From Pseudomonas eutrophicaquae (GTDB lineage: Bacteria > Pseudomonadota > Gammaproteobacteria > Pseudomonadales > Pseudomonadaceae), in NCBI RefSeq assembly GCF_023544715.1, contig NZ_JAMJEZ010000017.1:1-47541 (forward strand): a stretch of DNA of 47,541 nt, in the 5' to 3' direction. Within the stretch, counting starts at the first letter, position 1, and every line of letters starts with the position of its first letter. The notes beneath the pieces were generated by a model that saw nothing but the letters and a program-made list of their open reading frames with translations, searched no databases and had not been told where the DNA came from. Shown one piece after another: positions 27,186 to 35,026 of this stretch. The translations under genes were made by a program, and so were the position numbers.

Positions 27186-27223
27186 CAGGCCAGCCCTCCG
27201 CAGCGATTCACACAACTGTGCAT
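27185..27223 (-). CDS. Putative 12-codon leader ORF upstream of ribE
   Basis: ATG 27223 starts a frame of 12 codons (MHSCVNRCGGLA) whose TGA shares its last base with the ribE ATG. AGGAG lies seven bases before the ATG. The frame is not that of ribE. Its Shine-Dalgarno is partly held in a hairpin (27233-27253), so translation of the leader could be coupled to ribE and controlled by the riboswitch. No codon statistics are possible at this length; it may be coincidental. Confidence 0.45.
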   Translation of the reverse strand: MHSCVNRCGGLA

Positions 27224-27232
27224 GGTCAAACT

Positions 27233-27253
27233 CCTGTTTTGGTCAAAAACAGG
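27233..27253 (-). promoter_or_regulatory. Hairpin enclosing a Shine-Dalgarno in the ribE leader
   Basis: On the minus strand CCTGTTTT pairs with AAAACAGG (eight base pairs, five-base loop). The 3' arm runs into AGGAG, the ribosome site of the leader ORF. There is no T-run after the stem, so it fits translation control better than termination. Confidence 0.6.
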
Positions 27254-27307
27254 GCGCTGGACAGATAGGGAGCGCACGGGCGCGGTACATCCGCCCCGTG
27301 GCGTGCA

Positions 27308-27456
27308 TCCCGCTCTCTCTCATCCGGACTGTTACCGTCGGCTCCGGAATCACACCGGATCTGCTGACCCTGCCGCCGAAGACGCCAGGCGCTCGCGGGC
27401 TGGGCGCTGCGCGCCATCACCGCCGGTGGGGAATTGCACCCCGCCCTGAGAACGTT
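27308..27456 (-). ncRNA. FMN riboswitch (RFN element)
   Basis: The minus strand carries the conserved RFN core in order: GGGCGGGGTGCAATTCCCC, ACCGGCGGTGATG, AGCCCGCGAGCG, GATCCGGTGTGATTCCGG, AGCCGACGGTAACAGT and CCGGATGAGAGAGAG. Closing helix P1 can form between TTCTC at the 5' end and GAGAG at the 3' end. It senses FMN and switches off riboflavin genes. It lies upstream of ribE-ribBA-ribH-nusB-thiL-pgpA on the same strand, about 120 bases before the ribE start. Confidence 0.95.
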
Positions 27457-27491
27457 GCGGCCAGGCGGCCGCGGGGATCTTTTACCACATT

Positions 27492-27521
27492 TGCCTGCCG
27501 GCTGCAGACGGCCGGCGGGCA
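27492..27521 (-). terminator. Hairpin just downstream of ribD
   Basis: TGCCTGCCGGC (27492-27502) pairs with GCCGGCGGGCA (27511-27521), eleven pairs including one G-T, with an eight-base loop. It lies five bases after the ribD stop and before the riboswitch. It has no T-run but separates nrdR-ribD from the riboswitch transcript. I cannot place a firm promoter for the riboswitch; TAAAAG on the minus strand near 27480 is a weak -10 candidate. Confidence 0.5.
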
Positions 27522-27526
27522 GCCGT

Positions 27527-28651
27527 TCAGGCCGGGGTGGCGATGATCTGCCAGTCGCGGCCCACCGCGCGGATCTCGCGAATGGAGAGCTGCGGCGCTT
27601 CGCTCATCCGCGCCAGCGGCCAGTCGAGCAGCGGCCGCGCACTGGAGCCCAAGAGCTGCGGGGCCATGAAGATCCGGTACTCATCGACCAGCCCGGCGCG
27701 GGCGAAGGCGCCGGCCAGCCGCGGCCCGGCCTCGACCAGCAGCTCGTTGACCCCCACTGCCGCCAGCTCCAGCAGCAGCAGGGACAGATCGACACGCCCT
27801 TCGGCGCCCGGCAGGCACAACAGGCGATGGCCGGCGGCCTGATACTCGGCGCTGCGCCCGCCCTCCTCGACGCAGACCACCAGCGCCGGCCCGGCCTGGA
27901 AGAACGCCGCGGACAGCGGCACGCGCAGTTGGCCGTCGATCAGCACCCGCAGCGGCGGGCGCGCGGCGGCCAGTGCCGCCTGCTCGGGCTCCACGCCCAG
28001 CTCGTCGGGGCGTACGGTGAGGCGGGCGTTGTCACAGAGCACCGTATCGACGCCGGTGATGATCGCACTGGAGCGCGCGCGCAGACGCTGCACCGCGGCG
28101 CGCGCCGCCGGCCCGGTGATCCACTGGCTCTCGCCGCTGGCCATCGCGGTGCGCCCATCCAGGCTCATCGCCAGCTTGACCCGCACATGGGGCAGGCCGC
28201 ACTCCATGCGCTTGATGAAGCCCGGATTGAGCGCCCGCGCTTCGCTTTCCAGCACCCCGCAGCTCACCGCGATGTCGGCGGCCTCAAGCCGCGCCAGCCC
28301 GCGCCCGGCGACCTGCGGATTGGGGTCCTGCATCGCCGCGACCACCCGCGCCACCCCGGCCGTGACCAGCGCCTCGGCGCATGGCGGGGTGCGGCCGTGA
28401 TGGCTGCACGGCTCAAGGGTCACGTAGGCGGTGGCGCCGCGCGCCCGCGCGCCGGCCTGGCGCAGCGCGTGCACCTCGGCGTGCGGCTCGCCGGCACGGA
28501 CATGCCAGCCCTCGCCGATGATCTCGCCATCCGCCGCGACAATCACGCAGCCGACCCGCGGGTTGGGGTGGGTGGAGAACAGACCACGGCGCGCCAGCTC
28601 AAGCGCGCGGGCCATATGGGCCTGATCGCAGGCCAAAAGGGAGTCGTGCAT
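27527..28651 (-). CDS. ribD: Bifunctional riboflavin-specific deaminase/reductase
   Basis: RibD deaminates the pyrimidine from GTP cyclohydrolase II and then reduces its ribose. The 374-residue protein has the deaminase zinc site HAE (57-59) with C82 and C91 in PCSHHGRTPPCAEAL. The reductase domain follows from about residue 150 (RVKLAMSLDGRTAMASGESQWITG) to GPRLAGAFARAGLVDE near the end. It follows nrdR by five bases and is separated from the riboswitch-controlled genes by a hairpin, so it is probably transcribed with nrdR. Confidence 0.95.
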   Translation of the reverse strand: MHDSLLACDQAHMARALELARRGLFSTHPNPRVGCVIVAADGEIIGEGWHVRAGEPHAEVHALRQAGARARGATAYVTLEPCSHHGRTPPCAEALVTAGVARVVAAMQDPNPQVAGRGLARLEAADIAVSCGVLESEARALNPGFIKRMECGLPHVRVKLAMSLDGRTAMASGESQWITGPAARAAVQRLRARSSAIITGVDTVLCDNARLTVRPDELGVEPEQAALAAARPPLRVLIDGQLRVPLSAAFFQAGPALVVCVEEGGRSAEYQAAGHRLLCLPGAEGRVDLSLLLLELAAVGVNELLVEAGPRLAGAFARAGLVDEYRIFMAPQLLGSSARPLLDWPLARMSEAPQLSIREIRAVGRDWQIIATPA

Positions 28652-28656
28652 CGGGA

Positions 28657-29121
28657 TCAGCCCTTGGCAGGATCGCGGGACAGGCGCTCGATTTCCTCGC
28701 GGAACTGCTCGAGATCCTGGAAATGCCGGTACACCGAGGCGAAGCGGATATAGGCCACCTCGTCGAGACCGCGCAGCTCATCCATCACCAGCTCGCCGAC
28801 CACCCGCGAGCGCACCTCGCGCTCGCCGGTGGCACGCAGCTTGTGCTTGATATGGGCGATGGCCTCCTCGAGGCGCTCGACGCTGACCGGGCGCTTCTCC
28901 AGCGCACGTTGCATGCCGGCGCGCAGTTTTTCCTCATCGAACGGCTGGCGCACGCCGTCGGACTTGATCAGCCGCGGCATGACCAGCTCGGCGGTCTCGA
29001 AGGTGGTGAAGCGCTCCTGGCAGGCCAGGCACTCGCGGCGCCGGCGCACCTGCTGCCCCTCGGCGACCAGCCGGGAATCGATGACCTTGGTATCGTGGGC
29101 GCCACAGAAGGGACAGTGCAT
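28657..29121 (-). CDS. nrdR: Transcriptional repressor NrdR
   Basis: NrdR binds ATP/dATP and represses ribonucleotide reductase genes. The 154-residue protein has a zinc ribbon with C3, C6, C31 and C34 (MHCPFCG...CLACQERF) and an ATP-cone from about residue 46 ([19 protein letters not shown]...[27 protein letters not shown]). It lies directly upstream of ribD, a linkage common in proteobacteria. No NrdR-box pair stands out in its own upstream region. Confidence 0.97.
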   Translation of the reverse strand: MHCPFCGAHDTKVIDSRLVAEGQQVRRRRECLACQERFTTFETAELVMPRLIKSDGVRQPFDEEKLRAGMQRALEKRPVSVERLEEAIAHIKHKLRATGEREVRSRVVGELVMDELRGLDEVAYIRFASVYRHFQDLEQFREEIERLSRDPAKG

Positions 29122-29208
29122 GATGGCTCGATCGGCAACGGATGAAAGTGCCGGTCATGGTAACCGATGACCCGTCATACTGAAGCGTCCCGTTCACGAG
29201 TATTGCCC

Positions 29209-29766
29209 ATGCCTGACGATAGCCTGCGCCTGTTCTTTGCCCTGCCCTGTCCTGCGGAGCTGGCCAGCGCGCTCTGCCAGTGGCGCGATGCGCTGGCACT
29301 GGGCGGCAAGGAGGTCCCCGCCGAGAGCCTGCACCTGACCCTGGCGTTTCTCGGCCAGCAGCCGCGCAGCCGTCTGCCACTGCTAGAGCGGATTGCCGCC
29401 GATATCAGCGCCCCGCCGCTGCGCATTCCGCTGGACAGCCCGTTCGTACTGCGCCACGGCCTGTTCGGGCTGGCACCCCAGAGGCCGCCGGCCGCGCTGC
29501 TGCAACTGGCCGCTGATCTGCACACGGCGCTGCGCGAGGCCGGCATCCCGGTCGAGCCACGGCGCTTTCGCCCGCACCTGACCCTGGTGCGCCACGCCGC
29601 GCTGCAGCCCGCACAGGTCGATGCCTCCTTCTGCCTGGAGGCTCAGCGCTTTGCCCTGTATGCCTCTCAGGACGGCCCGCGCGGGGTCTACTACCGCGCG
29701 CTGGCCAGCTGGCCGCTGGAAGGTGTCGAGCCACCGGCCTGGGCTGCGCGACTGGGACTGCGCTGA
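29209..29766 (+). CDS. thpR: RNA 2',3'-cyclic phosphodiesterase (2H family)
   Basis: A 2H phosphoesterase (also called LigT or 2'-5' RNA ligase) that opens 2',3'-cyclic phosphates on RNA; its cellular role is unclear. The 185-residue protein has the two HxTx motifs, HLTL at 42-45 and HLTL at 123-126, and the start LRLFFALPCP typical of the family. ATG 29209 is used because the conserved region begins five residues later. It is divergent from nrdR across an 87-base gap. Confidence 0.9.
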   Translation: MPDDSLRLFFALPCPAELASALCQWRDALALGGKEVPAESLHLTLAFLGQQPRSRLPLLERIAADISAPPLRIPLDSPFVLRHGLFGLAPQRPPAALLQLAADLHTALREAGIPVEPRRFRPHLTLVRHAALQPAQVDASFCLEAQRFALYASQDGPRGVYYRALASWPLEGVEPPAWAARLGLR

Positions 29767-29871
29767 GGCACCTGCGGCGCGGGGCTTGCTTCTGTACGGC
29801 CCCGCCCCCACGTATGCTGTCTGCCCTGTTTCTTTTGCGCGTGCCCGCCACGCGCCTGCCGCGAGAGCACT

Positions 29872-30741
29872 ATGAGCGCCACTCCGTACATCTTCGACGT
29901 CACCGACGCCAGCTTCGAGCAGCTGGTGATCGAAAACTCCTTCCACAAGCCGGTTCTGGTCGATTTCTGGGCCGAGTGGTGCGCGCCCTGCAAGGCGCTG
30001 ATGCCGCTGCTGGCCAAGATCACCGAGGACTATCAGGGCGAGCTGCTGCTGGCCAAGGTCAACTGCGATCTTGAGCAGGACACGGTGATGCGCTTTGGCA
30101 TCCGCAGCCTGCCCACCGTGGTGCTGTTCAAGGATGGCCAGCCGGTCGATGGCTTTGCCGGCGCCCAGCCCGAATCGGCGATCCGCGCCCTGCTCGCCCC
30201 GCATGTCGCCGAGCCCGCTGCGCCGCAAGGCGACCTGCTGGCCACCGCCCGCGAGCACTACGCCGCTGGGGAGCCGGCCAGTGCCGAGCAACTGCTCAAG
30301 CAACTGCTCAGCGAGGACAACCAGAACGCGGCAGCCCTGATCCTCTACGCACGTTGCCTGGCCGAGCGTGGCGAGCTGGGCGAAGCCGAGCTGGTGCTGG
30401 ACGCGGTCAAGAGTGACGAGCACCGTCAGGAGCTGGCCGGCGCCCGCGCCCAGCTGACCTTCCTGCGCCAAGTGCTGGATCTGCCGGACGCCGCGCTGCT
30501 CAAGAGCCGGCTGGCTCAGGATGCCGGTGACGATGAGGCGGCCTATCAGCTGGCCATCCATCAGCTGGCCCGCCAGCAGTACGAGGCCGCACTGGAAGGG
30601 CTGCTGCGCCTGTTCATGCGCAACCGCAGCTATGCGGATGATCTGCCGCGCAAGACCCTGGTGCAGGTGTTCGACCTGCTCGGCAACGAGCACCCGCTGG
30701 TCGGCCCCTACCGCCGCAAGCTCTATCAGGCGCTGTACTGA
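29872..30741 (+). CDS. cnoX: Thioredoxin-fold co-chaperone with TPR domain (CnoX/YbbN)
   Basis: CnoX protects proteins under oxidative stress and hands them to chaperones. The 289-residue protein has an N-terminal thioredoxin domain (about 1-110) with WCAPC at 36-40, SLPTVVLFKDGQPVDGFAGA, and a C-terminal TPR-like helical region (about 120-289) ending in LVGPYRRKLYQALY. The intact CxxC differs from E. coli CnoX (SQHC) and suggests redox activity. It is monocistronic; the zinc operon downstream has its own promoter. Confidence 0.9.
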   Translation: MSATPYIFDVTDASFEQLVIENSFHKPVLVDFWAEWCAPCKALMPLLAKITEDYQGELLLAKVNCDLEQDTVMRFGIRSLPTVVLFKDGQPVDGFAGAQPESAIRALLAPHVAEPAAPQGDLLATAREHYAAGEPASAEQLLKQLLSEDNQNAAALILYARCLAERGELGEAELVLDAVKSDEHRQELAGARAQLTFLRQVLDLPDAALLKSRLAQDAGDDEAAYQLAIHQLARQQYEAALEGLLRLFMRNRSYADDLPRKTLVQVFDLLGNEHPLVGPYRRKLYQALY

Positions 30742-30758
30742 TCTGCTGACGCGCCGGG

Positions 30759-30787
30759 TTGTCGGGCCGGCGGCGCTTTGTTACAAA
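30759..30787 (+). promoter_or_regulatory. Promoter of the zinc-type operon
   Basis: TTGTCG (30759-30764) and TACAAA (30782-30787) are 17 bases apart. The -10 lies inside the Zur-like palindrome. Confidence 0.5.
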
Positions 30788-30792
30788 GTAAC
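30780..30792 (+). promoter_or_regulatory. Zur-like operator
   Basis: GTTAC-AAA-GTAAC is a perfect 5-3-5 palindrome matching the gammaproteobacterial Zur pattern GTTAT-NNN-ATAAC except for one symmetric pair. It covers the -10 region and lies 25 bases before the first gene of an operon that, in P. aeruginosa, is reported to be Zur-controlled. Binding is inferred. Confidence 0.6.
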
Positions 30793-30817
30793 GCCCGCCC
30801 ATCACCCCGGAGCTGTC

Positions 30818-31456
30818 ATGCGTCTGCTGCTGTCTGCCTTGTCCCTGATCCTGCTGCCGCTGAGCGTACTGGCTGCCGCGCCGCCTCATGATCATGCGCA
30901 TGAGCACGCACATGCCCACAGCGAGCACAGCGCCGCCGCCGCACCGGCGGCCAGCCTTGGCAGCCATCAGCACGGCGTTGCCCAGCTGGATGTGGTGCTG
31001 GAGGCCGGCGAGCTGCAGATCGACTGGCACACTCCGGCCGCCAACCTGCTGGGCTTTGAGCATGCACCGCGCACGGCCGCCGAGCGCCAAGCCGTCCAGC
31101 AGCTGCAGGCCGCCCTGCAGGAAGGCGCCGCGCTGTTCGCCCTGCCTGCAGCCGCCGGCTGCACGGCTGCAACCCCGAGCCTGAACAGCCCGCTGTTCGA
31201 GACCCACGCGCCGGCAGACGCTACACACGCCCATGAACACGAACATGAACACAAGCCCGCAGCAGCGGCCGAGCACAGCGATATCCAGGCCCGCTACCGC
31301 TTCACCTGCCAGCAGCCCGCCGCGCTGGAGAGCCTGAATCTGGAGGGACTTTTCGTGCGCTTTGCCGGGCTTGAGCGCCTGCAGGTGCAACTGATCGGCC
31401 CGGCCGGCCAGCAAGGCCTGAGTCTGGATACCCGCCACAGCCAGCTGCGTTTCTGA
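30818..31456 (+). CDS. DUF2796 histidine-rich periplasmic metal-binding protein
   Basis: A 212-residue exported protein with a signal peptide (about 1-20) and two histidine clusters, HDHAHEHAHAHSEH at 24-37 and HAHEHEHEH near 137-145. It also has the DUF2796 segments HQHGVAQLDVVLEAGELQIDWHTPAANLLGFEH and a C-terminal FEGL-like part. The histidines imply zinc binding in the periplasm. It heads a four-gene operon with an ABC exporter-type pair and a DUF3299 protein, which in P. aeruginosa (PA4063-PA4066, from memory) responds to zinc starvation. GGAG lies five bases before ATG 30818. Confidence 0.85.
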   Translation: MRLLLSALSLILLPLSVLAAAPPHDHAHEHAHAHSEHSAAAAPAASLGSHQHGVAQLDVVLEAGELQIDWHTPAANLLGFEHAPRTAAERQAVQQLQAALQEGAALFALPAAAGCTAATPSLNSPLFETHAPADATHAHEHEHEHKPAAAAEHSDIQARYRFTCQQPAALESLNLEGLFVRFAGLERLQVQLIGPAGQQGLSLDTRHSQLRF

Positions 31457-31461
31457 ACACC

Positions 31462-32169
31462 ATGACCACTGCCGCGCCCGTGCTGGAGCTGCACGACCTG
31501 CGTTTTGCCTGGCCTGGCCAGCCGCTGCTGCTGGACGTCCCGCACCTGCGTCTGGAGGCCGGTGAGCGGCTGTTCCTGCAGGGCGCCAGCGGCAGCGGCA
31601 AGAGCACCTTGCTCGGCCTGCTCGGCGGCGTGCAGATGCCCCAAGGCGGGCGGGTCTGCCTGCTTGGTCACGAGCTGGGCCGCCTGCGCGCCGGGCAGCG
31701 CGATCGGCTGCGGGTCGATCACAGCGGCTTTTTGTTCCAGCAATTCAACCTGCTGCCGTTTCTGGATCTGTGCGACAACGTCACGCTGCCCTGCCGCTTT
31801 TCCGCCCTGCGCCGCCAGCGCGCCTGTCAGCGCCACGGCAGCGTCAACGCGGCGGCCCATGCCCTGCTGGCCCGTCTGGGGCTGGACGGGGCGCTGCTTG
31901 CGCGGCGGGTCGATCAGCTGTCGATCGGCCAACAGCAGCGGGTGGCGGCGGCGCGGGCGCTGATCGGCCAGCCAGAACTGCTGATCGCCGATGAGCCGAC
32001 CTCGGCGCTGGATGCCCAGGCCCGTCAGGCCTTCATCGAGCTGCTGCTGGAGGAGTGCCGCGCCGCCGGCGCCAGCCTGCTGTTCGTCAGTCACGACCAT
32101 AGCCTGGCCGGCCACTTCACCCGCTGCCTGGATCTTGCCACCCTCAACCATGCTGCGCGGAGCCTCTGA
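31462..32169 (+). CDS. ABC transporter ATP-binding protein (LolD/MacB type)
   Basis: A 235-residue ATPase: Walker A GASGSGKST at 41-49, a Q-loop in FLFQQFNLLPFLDLCDN, signature LSIGQQQRV, Walker B LLIADEPTSALD and the switch histidine in FVSHD. The class works with FtsX-like permeases such as the next gene. It starts five bases after the DUF2796 gene. It probably powers an envelope process linked to zinc; that it imports zinc directly is not shown, since this ABC class usually acts mechanically or extracts lipoproteins. Confidence 0.88.
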   Translation: MTTAAPVLELHDLRFAWPGQPLLLDVPHLRLEAGERLFLQGASGSGKSTLLGLLGGVQMPQGGRVCLLGHELGRLRAGQRDRLRVDHSGFLFQQFNLLPFLDLCDNVTLPCRFSALRRQRACQRHGSVNAAAHALLARLGLDGALLARRVDQLSIGQQQRVAAARALIGQPELLIADEPTSALDAQARQAFIELLLEECRAAGASLLFVSHDHSLAGHFTRCLDLATLNHAARSL

Positions 32170-32172
32170 GCC

Positions 32173-33435
32173 ATGCCGCTGATCCGTCTGGCCCTGGCCA
32201 GCCTGGCCAACCGCCGCGCCAGTGCGCTGATCGTGCTGCTGGTGATCGCCCTGTCCAGCGCCCTGCTGCTGACCGTCGAGCGGGTACGCACCGAAACCCG
32301 CCTGAGCTTTGCCAACACCGTCAGCGGTACGGATCTGCTGGTCGGGGCGCGGGCCGGTTCGATCAACCTGCTGCTGTATGCGGTGTTTCGCATCGGCCAT
32401 GCCACCCACAACATCCGCTGGGACAGCTATCAGCAGATTGCCGCCCTGCCGCAGGTGAAGTGGGCGATTCCGCTGTCGCTGGGTGACTCGCACCGCGGCT
32501 ATCCGGTGCTTGGCACCAGCGCTGACTACTTCACACATTACCGCTACGGCGAGCGTCAGGCGCTGCAGCTGCGTGAAGGGCGGCCCTTCGCGGATCTGTA
32601 CGACGTGGTGCTGGGCGCCGAGGTGGCGCGCGCGCTTGGCTACCGGCTCGGGCAGCGCCTCGTGCTGGCCCACGGCACCGGGCGCATCAGCCTGACCCGC
32701 CATGATGACAAGCCCTTCCGGGTCAGCGGCATCCTCGCCCCGACCGGCACCCCGGTCGATCGCACCCTGCATATTTCCCTGGCCGGCATGCAGGCGCTGC
32801 ATATCGACTGGAAACAAGGCGTGCCGGTGCGCGGTCGCGCCCGTCTCGATGCCGAACAGGCCCGCCAGCAGGACCTGACCCCGCAGGCAATCACCGCCGT
32901 GCTGCTTGGCCTGGAGCAGCGCGTGGCGACGTTTGCCGTGCAACGGGCCATCAACGATTACCGTGGCGAACCGCTGCTGGCGGTGCTGCCCGGCGTGGCG
33001 CTGCAGGAGCTGTGGAGCCTGATGGCCAGTGCCGAACAGGCACTGCTGCTGGTCTCGGCCTGCGTGGTGCTGGTCGGCCTGCTCGGCATGCTCACCGCAC
33101 TGCTGGCCAGCCTTGGCGAGCGGCGGCGGGAAATGGCCATTTTGCGCTCGGTCGGTGCAAGGCCCTGGCAGATTGCGGCGCTGCTGCTGGCCGAAACCGG
33201 CGCACTGACCCTCGCCGGCCTACTCGGCGGGCTGGGGCTGCTGTATCTGACGCTACTGGCAGGACGCGGCTGGCTGCTCAGCGAGTACGGTCTGCACCTG
33301 CCGCTCTCAGCGCCCAGCGCCCATGAATGGCAATTGCTGGGCGCCACCCTGCTGGCCGGACTGCTGCTGGGCCTGCTGCCGGCATGGCGTGCCTACCGCC
33401 AATCGCTGGTCGATGGCCTGAGTATTCGTTTGTGA
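32173..33435 (+). CDS. ABC transporter permease, FtsX/MacB type
   Basis: A 420-residue inner-membrane protein with one N-terminal transmembrane helix (about 14-36), a large periplasmic domain (about 40-270), and three C-terminal helices (about 287-313, 335-360 and 388-408). This is the FtsX/LolE/MacB layout. The loop between the last helices has the typical RRREMAILRSVGARPWQI. It follows its ATPase by three bases. Confidence 0.88.
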   Translation: MPLIRLALASLANRRASALIVLLVIALSSALLLTVERVRTETRLSFANTVSGTDLLVGARAGSINLLLYAVFRIGHATHNIRWDSYQQIAALPQVKWAIPLSLGDSHRGYPVLGTSADYFTHYRYGERQALQLREGRPFADLYDVVLGAEVARALGYRLGQRLVLAHGTGRISLTRHDDKPFRVSGILAPTGTPVDRTLHISLAGMQALHIDWKQGVPVRGRARLDAEQARQQDLTPQAITAVLLGLEQRVATFAVQRAINDYRGEPLLAVLPGVALQELWSLMASAEQALLLVSACVVLVGLLGMLTALLASLGERRREMAILRSVGARPWQIAALLLAETGALTLAGLLGGLGLLYLTLLAGRGWLLSEYGLHLPLSAPSAHEWQLLGATLLAGLLLGLLPAWRAYRQSLVDGLSIRL

Positions 33436-33445
33436 GACCTTGCCA

Positions 33446-33961
33446 GTGACCCGCCTCCGCCACCTGCTGTTATCCCTGCTGCTGGCCAGCGCCGGCCTAC
33501 ATGCCGCCCCGCGCACCCTCGACTGGGCCGATCTGCTGCCTGAAGGCGCCGCCGCGCCCCTGCCGCCGCTGGCGGCCTTCCATGAACTGGCGCGCCTCAA
33601 CAGCCTGCTCAGCGATGAGAGCGGCCCCGCCGCCCCGCAGCAGACCGAAAACACCCCGCTGGTCGAGGCGCTGGATGGTCAGGAGATTCGCCTGCCGGGT
33701 TATCTGGTGCCGCTGTATCTGGGTCGGGATGGCCGGGTGCGGGAGTTTCTGTTCGCCCCGTATGTTGGTGCCTGCATCCACGTCCCGCCGCCACCGCCCA
33801 ACCAGCTGGTTCTGGTGCGCAGTGAGGCGGGTGTGCCGATAAGCGACCTGCAGCGCCCGTACTGGATCGAGGGCATGCTAAAGGTCAGCCGTGAAGCCAC
33901 GGCGCTGGCCGAGGCTGGCTATCAGATGAACGCCACCCGGCTGGTGCCTTACGAGGAGTGA
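33446..33961 (+). CDS. DUF3299 periplasmic protein
   Basis: A 171-residue exported protein with a signal peptide (about 1-20) and the DUF3299 core PLVEALDGQEIRLPGYLVPLY...EFLFAPYVGACIHVPPPPPNQLVLV, whose single conserved cysteine and histidine suggest a metal or redox site. No function is established. It closes the zinc-type operon, ten bases after the permease. No ATG fits, so the start is GTG 33446 (a TTG at 33440 is the alternative). Its last 13 bases overlap the convergent TPR gene. Confidence 0.8.
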   Translation: MTRLRHLLLSLLLASAGLHAAPRTLDWADLLPEGAAAPLPPLAAFHELARLNSLLSDESGPAAPQQTENTPLVEALDGQEIRLPGYLVPLYLGRDGRVREFLFAPYVGACIHVPPPPPNQLVLVRSEAGVPISDLQRPYWIEGMLKVSREATALAEAGYQMNATRLVPYEE

Positions 33962-35025
33962 GCGGTTTCCTCTAGCTGCTGCTGCGCCCAGCGCCGCCAG
34001 CGCGCCACCTGAGCCTGCCCCGCGCCCGCCTGCTCGGCGCGCGACAGCGCGGTGAGTGCGGCCTGCCAGCGCTGCTGTTCGATTTCCAGCTGCGCGACCC
34101 GCAGCCAGTGCACACCCTGACCGCTGCGCTCGGCCAGGCTGCGATACGCACGCAGCGCCTGCGCCCGATCACGCGCCTGCCACCAGAGCCGCGCTTGCAA
34201 CTCTTCCCGCTCGGCACTCGGCGCCAGTAGCCCGGCCTCCAGCAGCCCGCCGAGCAGACGAGCCCCCTGCCAGGGCTGCCCAGCCGCGACCGACAACTGC
34301 ACCAGCTGCTCCAGCTCATCGGCTGAGAAGCGCAGCCCCCGCGTATAGGCGGCGCGCAGGGTCGCCAGTGCCTTGTCCGGCGCCCCGGCCCGCTGCTGCA
34401 GGGCGGCCAGACGCTGCCAGGCCACCAGACTGTCGGGATGGCGCTGCAGCAGATGGCGCTGCCAGCGCTCCGCCTCACCAGCCTGCCCCGCCTGCAGATG
34501 CGCCGCCATGGCAAACTCCAGCCAGCGATCAGCCGCCCTGGGCTGGCGCGCCAGGTAGCGCTCGACCAGCGGCAGCGCCCGCTCCGGCTGCTTGAGGGCC
34601 TGATAGGCCTGAATCAGCCGCTGCAGATCGTCATCCTCCAGGCGCCCTGCCCGCTCCCCGAGCAGCATGACCACCTGACGATGACGCCCCTCGGCATGGT
34701 TGAGGCGCGCCAGATTCAGGCGCTCCTGCTCAGCCTGCGCCGGCTCCAGCAGGCCACTGGCCAGCGCCCGCTCCAGCGCCTCGATGGCGGCTGGATGACG
34801 CCCCTGCGCCCAAGCCAGATAAGCGCGGCTGCGCCAGAGCAGCGCCGCCTCCAGCGTGCCGTCCTTGACGCTCACGGCGTCCAGCGTGCGCTGCGCGGCT
34901 TCCAGATCACCGCGCTGCTGCGCCTGGCGCGCACTCTCCAGCGCCATGAACACCGCCGGCTGCACGCTCTGCGCCCAGCTCGGGGCCGCCAGTGCCAGCA
35001 GCAGCATCAGGTAGAGAAGACGCAT
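33949..35025 (-). CDS. Tetratricopeptide-repeat periplasmic protein of the TonB2 cluster
   Basis: A 358-residue protein with a signal peptide (about 1-18, LLALAAPSWA) and about seven to eight degenerate TPR-like helix pairs rich in A, L, R and Q. It is the last gene of the DUF3450-TtpC-ExbB-ExbD-TonB cluster, one base after the tonB stop. TPR proteins occupy this position in other TonB2 loci, where they may connect the complex to receptors or peptidoglycan; the role is inferred. It overlaps the convergent DUF3299 gene by 13 bases. Confidence 0.8.
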   Translation of the reverse strand: MRLLYLMLLLALAAPSWAQSVQPAVFMALESARQAQQRGDLEAAQRTLDAVSVKDGTLEAALLWRSRAYLAWAQGRHPAAIEALERALASGLLEPAQAEQERLNLARLNHAEGRHRQVVMLLGERAGRLEDDDLQRLIQAYQALKQPERALPLVERYLARQPRAADRWLEFAMAAHLQAGQAGEAERWQRHLLQRHPDSLVAWQRLAALQQRAGAPDKALATLRAAYTRGLRFSADELEQLVQLSVAAGQPWQGARLLGGLLEAGLLAPSAEREELQARLWWQARDRAQALRAYRSLAERSGQGVHWLRVAQLEIEQQRWQAALTALSRAEQAGAGQAQVARWRRWAQQQLEETAHSS

Positions 35026-35026
35026 C

